Assembly (NCBI GenBank): GCA_963813975.1
Contig: CAWFAP010000001.1
Location: 1,037,099-1,101,098 of the forward strand
DNA: 64,000 bases
Direction: 5' to 3'
Source: RYN-230 sp963813975
GTDB taxonomy: Bacteria > Actinomycetota > Actinomycetes > Streptosporangiales > Streptosporangiaceae
Part shown: piece by piece, positions 43,920-54,356 of the stretch
Numbering within the stretch: the stretch's first letter is position 1
Layout: each line of letters opens with the position of its first letter
Made by a program: the position numbers and the translations under genes
Notes under the pieces: generated by a model
What the model saw: the letters and a program-made list of their open reading frames with translations, nothing else
What the model was told of the DNA's origin: nothing
Databases searched by the model: none

Positions 43920-43937
43920 TGACAAACGGCTGACAAA
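43920..43937. repeat. Direct repeat pair TGACAAA, 11-bp period
   Basis: TGACAAA at 43920-43926 and 43931-43937 lies just before the integrase start and echoes the TGATGGCAAA pair on the other side of the att core. A copy of CGGGCTTGTT also lies on each side (43637-43646, 43911-43920). Probable integrase arm sites. Confidence 0.45.
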
Positions 43938-43958
43938 GGATCTTGGCAGGAGGTTGCC

Positions 43959-45304
43959 GTGGGATCGACGCGGGAGCGTATTGGGTCTGACGGGAGCGTC
44001 CGTTATACGGCGCTCTACCGTGACCTGAAAGGCCGCCAGCGGTCGGCTGGGACCTTCACCACGCAGCGGCAGGCGGACCGGGCCTGGCAGCGGGCGGAGT
44101 CGAGGGTCGCCCAGGGCCAGCTGGGGGAGCCCGGCCGCGGCCGGCAGACGTTCCGCGACTACGTCGAGAAGACCTGGCTGCCCAACCACGAGATCGAGGC
44201 GACCACCCGGCAGTCGTACACCTACATCCTGCGCCGGCGCATCCTGCCGGAGTTCGGGCCGATGCGGATGATCGACATCCTGCCCGAGCATGTGCGGGAG
44301 TGGGTCGCCGGCCTCAAGGCCGGGGGAGTGAAGCCGCCGACGATCCGGTCACTGCTTCGTCGTGCTGAGCGCGGTCTTCACCACGGCGCTCAACGACCAG
44401 GTGACGTTCCTGCACCCGTGCAAGGGCGTCAAGACCCCGCCGGTCCCGGCCCAGCCGCGCACGATCATCACGCCGGAGCAGTTCGCCGCCGTGTATGAGT
44501 GCCTGCCGGATGCGCAGTCCAAGCTGCTGGTGGAGACCGCGGTGGAGAGCGGCCTGCGCTGGGGCGAGCTGACCGAGCTGCGGGTGCGTGACCTGGACTT
44601 CGCGACCCGGATGCTGACGGTCAGCCGGGCGGTCGTGCAGGTCCATCCCAGGTTCCACCCCGATGGCGGCCGTTTCCTGGTGAAGCCCTACCCCAAGGAC
44701 AAGGAGTACCGGCGCTTCAAGCTCAGCGCCCAGATCACCGCCAAGCTGAAGGCGCACGCCGAGGAGCGCGGCCTGGGCCGCGACGATCTGCTGTTCCAGG
44801 CACCAGAGGAGGAAGCGGCCGCGGGTGCGGGTGCCGCGCCTGTCAGCCGACCCCGACGCCCCCCTGGGCCGCACTAAGCCGAACGCGGCCGGGCACCGCT
44901 ACCGGCACGGCACGCTGACTGGCTACTCCCTCGGCCGCTGCCGCTGCGATTACTGCCGGGACGCCTACTGCCGCTACCGGGCCGCCCGCCGCGCGGACGG
45001 CAAGGACGACCCACGCGGCGTGCGGGCGCGTGACACGGACGGGCACATCCCGGCGAACTGGTTCCGCAACACCATCTGGTACCCGGCCGTGAAGTCGGCG
45101 GGCCTGATGACCCGGGTGCGGATCCACGACCTCCGCCACGCCCACGCCTCCTGGCTCCTCGCCGGCGGCGCCGACCTCCAGGTCGTCAAGCAGCGCCTCG
45201 GCCACGGCAGCCTCCGCACCACCGAGAAGTACCTCCACACCCTCCCCGACGCCGACGAAACCGCCCTCGACGCCCTCTCCAAGATGCGCAACCGCACGGG
45301 ATGA
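43959..45304 (+). pseudogene. int: Tyrosine site-specific integrase, two frameshifts
   Basis: All parts of a phage/AICE-type tyrosine recombinase are present in three frames. GTG 43959 (after AGGAGG) starts the arm-binding domain; the SAM-like core-binding domain (TFRDYVEKTWLPNHEIEATT) follows; the catalytic domain has ESGLRWGELTELRV (first Arg), HDLRHAHASWLLAGG (HxxR) and LGHGSLRTTEKYLHTL (His and Tyr). A Cys-rich insert, HRYRHGTLTGYSLGRCRCDY then CRDAYC, separates the catalytic boxes. Frame breaks are near 44355 and 44820. It should catalyse integration at the adjacent tRNA-Val site. Confidence 0.82.
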
Positions 45305-45472
45305 CAACACTGTCGACGAGTGCCTCAATGTCGAGGCGCTACTCGACCAGATCGACGCCGAGAGGCTCTAACGTCTGGGGGCGGCTGGGTTATGGAAGGT
45401 CCCAGCGAGTGCTACCGGAAGGGCCTGTTTAGGTACTTGGCCAGGTAGGCGTTGAGGGATATAGAGTCAACT

Positions 45473-45785
45473 ATGACGCTTATGAACGAGTCAGCACCTG
45501 AGCCTGCCTCGCAGACGGTCGATGTCCGCGGCGTGCCTGCCACGCCGGAGCAGATAGCCGAAGCCGTGGAAGCGCTGGAAGCGGATCATTCAACTAACGT
45601 AAAGCAGCCACTCCAGCGGAAGGATAACCCACTTTGGCAGATCGATTATCACGGATCGCGCAAGAGTACTATGAAACGCATCGAAACTTCTGCCGGGAAC
45701 GCCAAAAGAACACGTCGCCCATGTCAAGAAAGCGGTCGTCTTCTACCTGAAGAAGCAACTTGAGATCCTGGCCAGAGTCCGCTAG
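45473..45785 (+). pseudogene. Small hypothetical gene, frameshifted
   Basis: ATG 45473 opens a frame with acceptable composition (VDVRGVPATPEQIAEAVEAL, then EADHSTN). Coding character passes to a second frame (ADRLSRIAQEYYETHRNFCR) and to a third (HVAHVKKAVVFYLKKQLEIL) that ends at TAG 45785. The joined product would be ~100 helical residues. I see no known family. It lies between the integrase and the HNH gene and could form a unit with the latter. Confidence 0.35.
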
Positions 45786-45796
45786 CAAACTCGGCC

Positions 45797-46298
45797 GTGG
45801 ATCAAGCCTTGAAAGCTGCCGAACTGGAGGTCCAGGAGGAATCGGCGCATGAACCGCCCCCGCCTGATGACTACGACGCCAGGCAGCGCGTCCTCAGGCA
45901 GATCGTCAGACGGCGCGGTCAGCTGAAGTTCAGATCGAAGCTGATGGTGGCCTATTCTGGCCGGTGCGCAGTCACAGGCTATGACGCGGAAGCTGCTCTT
46001 GAGGGGCCGAGACCCTCGCGCGTACCGGGGTCCTGAGTCCAACACACTCAGTAATGGCCTTCTCCTACGAGCGGACATCCACACGCTCCTTGACCTAAGA
46101 CTGCTGGCCATCAACCCCCAAACTCGCAAGGTCGTCTTGTCGTCGCGTCTATCCGGAACGCAATACAAATCTCTTTCAGGTGCTTTCATCGTTGAGCCCG
46201 CGCTGCTTGCGCAGCGGCCCAGCGAGGACGCCCTCGATTCGGTGTGGCAGGCATTCACTGCGGCCGAGGCAATCAGAACAATGTCCAACTGCTCGTGA
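45797..46298 (+). pseudogene. HNH endonuclease (HNH_2 type), frameshifted
   Basis: The first frame reads RQRVLRQIVRRRGQLKFRSK and LMVAYSGRCAVTGYDAEAAL, the start of an HNH_2 nuclease domain; the second continues YRGPESNTLSNGLLLRADIH and TLLDLRLLAINPQTRKVVLS. At the junction near 46010 the expected AAH motif, which carries the first catalytic His, is replaced by unrelated residues, and the frame changes. The later Asn and His survive. Domains like this end restriction-type nucleases. As written it is unlikely to cut DNA. Confidence 0.65.
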
Positions 46299-46690
46299 AC
46301 GACAAGAAACTGTTGCCCCAGGGCGCGACGCGGTCAGATTATAAAGGGGCGCGTTTGCCACGCCTCTGCACAGGGCGCTTACCAGGAGCATCTGGGGTGG
46401 TACGGCAGGGCACGCGGACTAGGTTTGGCGGGCCACGATGATACCCATGGCCTTGGCTCGTGATCGCGGCGTTCAGCTGATGGGGGCCGTAGTGGATTCC
46501 AGGCCGGTGGGAGCGTCGTCGGCTAGCCCTCCACAGAAGCTGCCTCGAACGAACTGCACCGGCTGGTCTCCCAGATCCAGCACCAAGGTGAGGCATCCGT
46601 TCGATGCGAAGCGGTACGCCACGCTTGATTAGCTACCTGGGGCTGCGGCGACTGCTCCTCGTCCGACGACTCGTTAGCGCGTGCCTTGCT
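46299..46690. other. Degenerate stretch, no gene assigned
   Basis: About 390 nt between the HNH gene and an ISAs1 remnant. Frames are short and mixed, with no RBS-backed start. It is probably scarred by insertions and deletions around the IS fragment. Confidence 0.3.
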
Positions 46691-46960
46691 GACCTACGCA
46701 TGCGGTCGCGCGTTCCGGACCGTGCTGGTTCTGGCGATGTCGATCGTCCAGCTCGCGATCACCCCCCACCGCGGCCAGTAACAACGACGTCAGCGTGTGC
46801 CGCACGCCACGCGGATCCCGCGGATCTGGCACCCGGGCCAGGTAGTCCGCCAGGCCAGGGCACTGGCCAGCGAAGCAGCGCACGGTCACCGGCACGCAGG
46901 CCGGAAAGCTGCTCCAGGGCAGGGCTGATCGGAGATGATGACGAGGCAGGCACGGCATTC
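46691..46960 (-). mobile_element. ISAs1-family transposase N-terminal remnant
   Basis: On the minus strand CPGLADYLARVPDPRDPRGV and RHTLTSLLLAAV are the N-terminal signature of ISAs1 transposases (DDE_Tnp_1-associated region). The frame then shifts within GGGG-rich sequence, and no DDE catalytic region follows. No terminal inverted repeats could be recognised. A dead fragment, evidence of IS traffic inside the element. Confidence 0.6.
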
Positions 46961-47150
46961 CGCGGTGTCATGGGACTCGACACCCACATGATCTTGGGAG
47001 CCGTGCCTGTACTGCTCCCTGACACGCCGCAACGGCTACGAAGGCATCAACCGGACATCACGCCACTTTGCCGGAGCCCTGGATCAATAGCACCGTCCAC
47101 ATAGCAAGTGCGCTGACCTGGCCTGACATTCTGTCAACTCGCGTAATGAC

Positions 47151-48862
47151 TTATATTGGTGACCTGGCGGACATTTGACGGCGGAATTCCTTCTGCATCG
47201 ACGCCCACTTTTCAGTTGAGCGGACCAGTGCAAACGTTGTTATGTCCTGACTCTCAGCAGTAGTCTGAGCAGTTACCAGGGTAGCACGAGCCACGACCCA
47301 GAAATCCTCAAAGGCTGCATTAAAAAATGCGGACTTATTAGCCAGGCTCAAATTTCTGAAGAGTCGAGTTTTGCGAATTGCATTCCTGCCAGTGCTATAC
47401 CGTGATAGCGGAGCCTATATAGAAACTTTAGATCCTTATCTTTTTTCGCCAGATCTTTGGCGTCTTGGCTAATCCGGAAATAGAAACCGATAGCTACAAG
47501 AGTTTGGTTCAAAGTGTCGTCGCTCCACACGTCCTCCAGTTCGCCACCTACACCAAACGCCTGTGTACGCACCGCCATCGTCTGCGGGGCTCCACAATGT
47601 TTTAGGCGATGAATGCACGAGCGTAGGTTCGTACAAGAACGAGTATCTTATTCGCTAGCTCCTCTAGGCGCAGGCCTGAGCCTAGACCTTTACGGCCCGC
47701 TGAACGCTTTCGCACGTAGTGGAAGGCGGGCGCCGCTCCGCGCGGTCGCTGGAAACGCAACTTCTCCGCTAGGAAGTAATGAATATGATCATTAGATCGG
47801 AAGTCAGACAGCTTAATAGCGTTCTGGCTATTGTTATACTTAATTATATCATGATTCAGACCCTTGTCAGTTTTTACCGACTGAGTCTTTGTTAGTCTAA
47901 AGAGAACTTCAATATCTGGCTCTGGAGGTTGGCTTGCCAGCGAACTAACCGTCTGAGCTCCGTTGATAATTTGCATACTCTTGGCGATCAGGCGATTGCC
48001 CTCAAGGTGATAGTCAGTGCAGACGGCCGACACGCCGTTGTTAAAATAGAAAAAGTCCGTGGGCGCGTTGTGAGCTGTATCGGCAATCTCGTGGTTGATT
48101 CCTCTGTTGCCCAGATACCCCCGGATATTCCAGGCGTACAATGATTGTTTATGACTTAAAGATAAAGAGACCTCAGGGAATTTCCTTTAAGTACGGCGAC
48201 GACAGTTGGATGGGGGTTAGCCTCTCAAAGAATTGCCCAGCTGGAAGGTCTATCAACACTTCGGCCGGAACTGACTCCTCAAGCGAAAGAGATCGGACAA
48301 AGTATTCTTTTAGTGCTGGGAAATCACAGAGGGAGCACTCGATGGAGACGTCTCGGTCGCTGTATTCTTGCTGCCAAGCCTGGACTAGTTTTTGGATTCC
48401 CTCGCTAGCCTGGCCAGGCGTTACAAACCGATACTCAACCTTCCAGCCATCAGCGATATGGTCAGCATAGTCACCAAGCGCTCCCGCCGCATACTCCGAG
48501 CCATGCTTCTGCACCCACCGCCTGTCGAGATAATTCTTGTGGCGATGATAGAAGTCATCTACCGCTCTTTCATCAAGGTCCTTCAAGGCTGTAATATACT
48601 TGCACTGGGCTATGAGCAAGAACTTGTTAGCTTCATCCTCAAAGACCAAGTCAGTGCCGAGATCTTTCGAATATAGCGCAGCATCCATTAGGTCGGTGTC
48701 AAGGTTCTCCTCGGCCGCCAAGATCATCGTGCCGACCCAATATTGAAAGGCGCGGCTTCTTCCGTTCTCGGTCGAAATGTCAAGGTCGTATTCGTGGGCG
48801 GTGCTCTCAAGTTGGGCCTGGAGCGTGCTCTTAAACTCGTTGGTGCTGAGCTTGGTGGTCAT
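47151..48862 (-). pseudogene. AIPR-type abortive infection protein, frameshifted
   Basis: The frames in order from ATG 48862: an N-terminal part with LGTDLVFEDEANKFLLIAQC and KYITALKDLDERAVDDFYHR (a restriction-endonuclease-like beta-alpha core is possible), GQFFERLTPIQLSSPYLKEI, then in a second frame the AIPR signature YAWNIRGYLGNRGINHEIAD, DFFYFNNGVSAVCTDYHLEG and MQIINGAQTVSSLA, then two further short frames to 47151. About 570 residues in all. AIPR proteins belong to abortive phage resistance. Base composition is markedly AT-richer than everything around it, so it came from a distant host. Confidence 0.7.
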
Positions 48863-48899
48863 GAGAACTCCGGACTTGATCTAGTTGGGGCAAGCCGAA

Positions 48900-51040
48900 C
48901 TAACGCGTAGACGAACCGTCGCTGTAATCGAGCGCCGGTCGTGTAGCAGATGCATCATAGACAGAGGTTGATGTTACGCTCCACAGCCGGGCTGTCCTGT
49001 CGGCGCTGGCGGTGGCGAGCAGGGCGCCATCCGGGCTCGAACGCCACTGCCCATACGTCGCTGGTGTGGCCGGTCAGGGTGCGGACGGGGGCACCGGTAG
49101 CGGTATCCCATAGCCGGGCCTTCTTGTCCCATCCGGCGGTGGCGAGCAGGCGGCCGTCCGGGCTGAACGCTACCCCCCGCACGTCGCTGGTGTGGCCGGT
49201 CAGAGTGCGGACGGGGGCACCGGTAGCGGTATCCCACAGCCGGGCCTTCCTGTCCATCCGGCGGTGGCGAGCAGGGCCCGTCCGGGCTGAACGTAACCGC
49301 GTACACGGCCTTGGTGTGGCCGACGAGGGTGCGGACGTGTGTGCCGGTGGCGGTATCCCACAGCCGGGCTGTCTTGTCGGCGCTGGCGGTTGCCACCAGG
49401 GTGCCGTCCGGGCTGAACGCCACTGCCGCTACGTCGCTGGTGTGGCCGGCAAGAGTGCGGATGGCATGCCCGGTGGCGGTGTCCCACAGCCGGGCTGTCT
49501 TGTCGGCGCTGGCGGTTGCCACCAGGGTGCCGTTCGGGCTGAACGCCACGCCGTGCACAGCCTTGCTGTGGCCGGCAAGGGAGCGGATGGCGTGCCCGGT
49601 GGCGGTATCCCACAGCCGAACTGTCTTGTCGGCGCTGGCGGTGGCGAGCAGGGTCCCGTCCGGGCTGAACGCCACTCCCCGCACGTCGATAGCGTGACCG
49701 GTAAGGGTGCGGGTGGCTTGCCCGGTGGCGGTATCCCACAGCCGGGCTGTCTTGTCGGCGCTGGCGGTGGCCAGCAGGGTCCCGTCCGGGCTGAACGCCA
49801 CTCCCCGCACGTCGAAGGCGTGACCGGTGAGGACGCGGCCCCTATTTGACGGAATACGGGAAGTCACCGTGCGGGAGGTAGCCTGCCCGGGGCACGGGCT
49901 GCGGTAGCGGGGCGGGTCCCTGGGGTGGCAGGCGGCCAGCGGGCGGGAGCGTGAACAGACGGGTGTGCTGGCCGCGCAGGTACAGGACCGGGGTGATCCA
50001 TTCCAGGGTCTGGCCGCTGGTGCCCAGGATCGAGATCCGGCCCGCTGACACCGCCTCGTCCACTTCCGGCCGCGGGCCAGCGCGGCGTAGAACCCGCGGG
50101 CGAACGCGACTGCCGCCTGGTCGGAGATCGCGTACTGCATCGCCGCGACTGCCCCTACCCCGCTCCGGGCCAGCGCCGCTGCCGTCCCGGAGAACAGGTC
50201 CTGAGCGCTCACGGTGCCACCGGAGCAGGAGTTCAGCATGACCAGGCGGGGCATCGGCCGGGCCTGGCGCAGCAGGCTGGCGAGACGGCTGGCCTCCATC
50301 AGGTCCGGCCATCCGTCCTCGCGCTCCAGCGCGAGCAGCCCCTCATCCCTGGCCGGGTCGAAGTCCCCGTGCCCGATGAAGTGCAGCACATGCCACGGCC
50401 CGGCCAGCAGCATCTCATGCAGCCCTGCCCACGTTGCCTCCGGCGCCCAGGCCAGCGTCGCCAGCCCCTGGACCGCCAGACCCGCAACCGCCCGTTCCAA
50501 GTGCTCACGCTCCTGCCCGGCACCCGGCACCGCCAGGCCGCGCGGGGCCGCGGCCACGCCCAGGATCCGCAGCGGCCCGTCTACCGCTAACGGCGGCGGC
50601 ACGGCCGCGACCGGGACATGGCGAACCAGCTGATGCTGACGGCACACGTACCCGCCCGCTCCGGGTCGTACATGGCCTCCCACGGCAGCCCAGCCAGCTC
50701 CGGAGCATCTAGCCTGCAGCACCACCCGCAGCTCCTCGCCCCGCTCATCTGCCAGCGCCGCGCTCGCCCGGTACCGGCCCGCTACCTCGCCGGTATCCAG
50801 CAGCGCGCGGAACAGCGCCTGCCCCGTGTCCCGGACCACGGACTCCGCCGGGGTCAGGATCTGCCGGGGAGCCACCGCCGAGACCAGCAGCGTCTGCTCG
50901 AACTGCTTCCGCCCTGCCAGCAGGCCCACAGCATCCAGGGCCGTCTCCGAGGATGCCTCCCCGGCCGGGGACCGCACGACCTCAACCCGGAACCGCCCGG
51001 ACCTGCTGCCCAGGCCGATCGCTACCTCGACTACGCCCAC
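48900..51040 (-). pseudogene. CHAT protease fused to seven-blade WD40 propeller, several indels
   Basis: About 710 residues when frames are joined. A beta-rich N-terminal domain precedes a CHAT (caspase-like) domain with catalytic His in WHVLHFIGHGDFDPARDEGL and Cys in PRLVMLNSCSGGTVSAQDLF. A Pro-rich linker (LPPQGPAPLPQPVPRAGY) leads to seven WD40 blades, each of form TLTGH...VAFSPDGTLLATAS then ADKTARLWDTATG, and the stop is at 48900. Frame changes near 50712 and 50655 compensate each other; others are near 50065, 49855, 49275 and 49030. A propeller sensor joined to a protease effector suggests a programmed-death or defence protein. Confidence 0.75.
48980..49842 (-). repeat. Seven tandem WD40 coding repeats of about 126 nt
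   Basis: Each unit carries a GTGTGGCCG-like start, GTCCGGGCTGAACGC and TCCCACAGCCGGGC on the plus strand at regular spacing. Neighbouring units differ at few positions, so the array arose by recent duplication or is kept uniform by recombination. Such arrays are prone to collapse in assembly. Confidence 0.75.
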
Positions 51041-52050
51041 GCCACCTGTCCTTTGTTTCGCTGCTTGCCACGCGGACAGCGATCACTGCCTCCGTGCGTT
51101 CAATTCTTTACCTTCTGTGAGGCGTAGTAGCCATGAATGCCCCGGCAAGAGCCTCTGGCTTCGAGATGATCACGAAGATGGAATTGCTCGGACGCTGGCA
51201 TCCCGACCAGTGGATGCTGTCAAGCGGTGGACTCAAGGGCCGCGGTCGCCGGTGCGACGTGCGTTGCGGCGGTGGCCTCCTCGCGTCGCCGGTCGGACAG
51301 CGGCCGCCAGGCATGGACAAGCTCCGCCCCGGTGGGACCCTGCCGGCCCTTCCGGCCTCTACCTGCAGCGCCCGTGGCGCCGCTGCCGGAGCCGGGGTGA
51401 CGGCGCCGCGACGAAGCGGCCGGACTTCACGCGCTAGGTTCCACGAACGGGCACCGGACAGCTTCGCGTGGGTGAGCCGTCAGATGTCGTCCGTCGATGG
51501 GTCATCAAGATCACGATCACCTCGGCTAAGTTCACAAACAGCTCGGCCCGCATGATCCATTCCATCAGCCCGGCCTTGATGTCCCAGGTTGCTGAAGTCG
51601 CGCAAGCGCGAAGTGCCAACGCGCTCTAAGTGAATGGCGCACTCAAGGTCCGCTCGCGCGAGACGCCCCAGCGTGCCAACGGCGGCCTATGTGGACCCGG
51701 TTGTCGCGCCGGCACCGACAGTTTCCCCCGCCGACGACACGGCGCACCGGGGGCTGAACGGCTCTGTCACGGAGATAGCGTTCGAAAACAGCACCGCCCT
51801 GGGGTCGCCGACCCCACTGCTCCCGCCCGGCCGAGGGAATGCGGCCAAACGACTGAGCCTCTCCCGTCAAGATGGTTCACGGTTTTAGCTCATCTGTCAG
51901 GACCGGCGGGCGAACAACCGTCGGGGCAGCCGGGATCTGGGCGCCCCCGGGATGCTAGGCAGGCTTCGATGGTCTACTGCTACTGCGTGACGTGATGGTT
52001 CTGGCGTGCGATTGTCGGATGTCCGGATGGGCACGCGAGGGGGAGGATTG
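51041..52050. other. Long stretch without a supported gene
   Basis: About 1 kb upstream of the CHAT-WD40 gene. Several short frames exist on both strands but none has RBS, motif or steady composition. A frame near 51480-51628 has a plausible peptide ending AQARSANAL, but no family is recognised. It probably contains the CHAT-WD40 promoter and eroded sequence. Confidence 0.3.
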
Positions 52051-52070
52051 CGGATGGCGTTAACGGAAGG

Positions 52071-52338
52071 TTGCAGTCACTGGCGTCTCTGGCAGGACGC
52101 ACCGTGGTGACGGCGGAAGCACCGATGCGTGGGGGACAGCGAAGCGAGGGTTCGCGCGGTTCTGGGCCGGGGCGATCCGCGGTGACCGAGGCGGCGGAGC
52201 ATCGGCTGGACAGACACGCCAGCAGCTTGTGTCCCGCGCGCGGAGGTGGAGCGGGTACAGGCACAACTGGAGTCTGCCCTGGCAGATGCGGCTGCTGGAC
52301 CTGCTAAGCAGAACGCCGCGAGAGCGCAACCGATCTAA
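52071..52338 (+). pseudogene. Coiled-coil protein remnant
   Basis: VTEAAEHRLDRHASSLC in one frame passes to RAEVERVQAQLESALADAAA in another, ending at TAA 52336-52338. The heptad-like Glu/Leu/Ala pattern suggests a coiled coil, as in KfrA-like or MerR-like tails. No intact start. Low confidence. Confidence 0.25.
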
Positions 52339-52582
52339 AGGACGCTGGTAGCGCAAATCCAAACGCAGATGCCCGCGGGTGCCGTGTCCGCGTCCAGCCA
52401 TCGGGGTCGCGGCCGGACTGGACGTGAATATCTCGGCCTGGCGACGCGGCGGGGTCGCGGCCGGAAGGATCCGGAGACGCGGGACCAGCGCACCAAGTGA
52501 TGACGCGGATCACGACTATTCGAGCGGTGGAACGTCACCAGGGCCTGGCGATCCAGAGCTTGACCTGTGAGCCGTAACGAAC

Positions 52583-53579
52583 ATGTCTGACCTGGTCAAG
52601 GAGTTCTGGGAGGCGGCTGGTCGCTCGTCGTGGGCTGGATCTTGCCGGTATTTCTGAGTCTTCAGCTGATCGTTGTACTGGCGCTGCCGGGACTTTCAGC
52701 CGACATTGGCATGGTCCAAGGGTTTCTGGGCGAGACCCAGGCCTCTCGGCAAATAACCCTGCTGGCCACCGCCGCCGTGGTCGGCTTGGTGCTGGCTGCG
52801 GCACAGGCGCCGCTGTACCGGGTGCTTGAAGGTTACGCCCTGTGGCCACACCGCCTGGCCGAGCACCGTATCCAGCAGCATCGGGCCCGCCGGGCGAAAC
52901 TCGTCGTAGAACAACAGGCAGTGGCGCAGACCGATCAAGGAGTTCGTTCTGGACTCCTCTACCAGCGCGCCGCTCGCTATCCGGCCAGCGACCGGCAATT
53001 CGCTCCCACCATGCTCGGGAACGCAATCCGCCGCTTTGAGACCTATGCCGGAGATCGGTACATGCTGGACTCGCAACTGCTATGGCACAACCTTACCGTG
53101 GTCGCCCCACCTCCCGCGGTTAGGCGGTCAACAATGCTCGGAGCAACGTCGATTTCTTTGTCTGCCTCCTGTACGGCAGTGCCACCACCGCTATGATCGG
53201 AGTGATTACGAGCGCTGTGGCGGGACTCAGCTTGCGATCGGGATTGGCTATCGGAGCAGGTCTCGCGCTGTCCATTGTGTGCTATCGACTCGCAGTGCTG
53301 GCCACTGATGATTGGGACGCGGCTTTTCGGGCCGTAGTGGACAATGGGCGCAGCGGAGTCGCGGCCGCATTCGGCCTCCAGATCCCGGCCAACTTTGCTG
53401 ACGAGAGACACATGTGGCGCGTGGTGAACACCCTAGTCCGCCGTCCGTACACGTACTCCGAGAGCAAGAATGTCGCTTTGCTGATCGAGCAATTCCGGCA
53501 GGTGTCCATCCCGAACAGTTCCACCGTTTCGAGCCAGATTGTTCCTCCTTCTACCACGGTGCCTGCGGACCAGGAGTGA
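52583..53579 (+). pseudogene. Hypothetical membrane protein of the element, two frameshifts
   Basis: ATG 52583 begins MSDLVKEFWEAA. After a frame change near 52617 comes VVGWILPVFLSLQLIVVLAL (helix 1) and QITLLATAAVVGLVLAAAQA (helix 2), then a long cytoplasmic section (LWPHRLAEHRIQQHRARRAK to MLGNAIRRFETYAGDRYMLD), and after another change near 53122 a second helix pair (LYGSATTAMIGVITSAVAGL, LRSGLAIGAGLALSIVCYRL) and a soluble C-terminus. About 325 residues with two paired hairpins. I do not recognise the family. It stands alone between CHAT-WD40 and the relaxase, on the opposite strand to the former. Confidence 0.5.
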
Positions 53580-54356
53580 AACTAGAAATCGCGCCATGTG
53601 GCTCTAATCCGGTTGCCCGCATAATTCCGCCATGATGCCGCAAAGCGCAGACGATCCCGAGTCATGCCCATGGCCGACCTGCAAGACGGGTCACTAGCGC
53701 TCGTTCGTGAGGTAGTACTGGCGTACACACCTGCGCCGTTGCATTGAGCACCGCCGCATAGAACGAGCGTCCGGCATTCTGCTCGGCGCGACAGAGATTG
53801 CCAGCACCGGCTATCCTAGGAGGCGCTGGCGAGCCGGGCCGGGATCAGTGTCGGCACCGTTGGTCAGTTGGAGCGTCAGGCCCACCCATATGCCGGGGTC
53901 GCCTCTGGCCCGTCTCGCCGCCGTGCTCGGTACGCACCCGATCTCATGTCTTTGCCGCGCTAGACCCACGACCCGGGATTCCCGAACAGGCGTGCGGCAA
54001 TCTGCGACAGAGAATGACAGCAGATGCTATTGCTCATTACCATGTAACCCTCTCGGGTCCTGGCTTTGGGGTGGCATCCATGTGATGCGAGCCCTTGTGT
54101 CTGGTGAAGGCCAGAATAAGCCGAGCGAGATATATATAACCTATGGATAACTCTGGACCGGCGCGGTCCGGAGCTGCATTATGGAAGCTGCGGGCCGGGT
54201 TCGCAGCGGCGTGACCGGGCGCGGTCACGCAGGTAGAACCGGATGCGGAGCCACACCTGTACGGGCCGGATGAGGATTGGAACAAGTCTGCGGAGCCGGT
54301 GGAGGATTGGCCGCGTCGGTCGGGTAAGCTCTGGCGATCGTGGGTGAGCGTTCCTG
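53580..54356. other. Stretch without a supported gene; possible upstream-gene tail
   Basis: About 780 nt. Just before the relaxase a frame reads LYGPDEDWNKSAEPVEDWPR then RSGKLWRSWVSVPDDR and would overlap the relaxase start. It could be the end of a coupling or mobilisation gene, but nothing upstream continues it. An AT-rich TATATATAACC near 54130 may be a promoter element. No MobC-like gene was found. Confidence 0.3.

Noticed and set aside
46438..47104. Open plus-strand frames around the ISAs1 remnant
   Set aside because: No motifs or RBS; they overlap the transposase remnant on the other strand.
49000..49842. Regular repeats that might be a CRISPR array
   Set aside because: Units are ~126 nt, coding, and have no unique spacers. 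They are WD40 repeats.
48950..49849. A 299-codon plus-strand frame with internal repeats
   Set aside because: Its repeats are the antisense of the WD40 blades, which carry the true protein signature on the minus strand.
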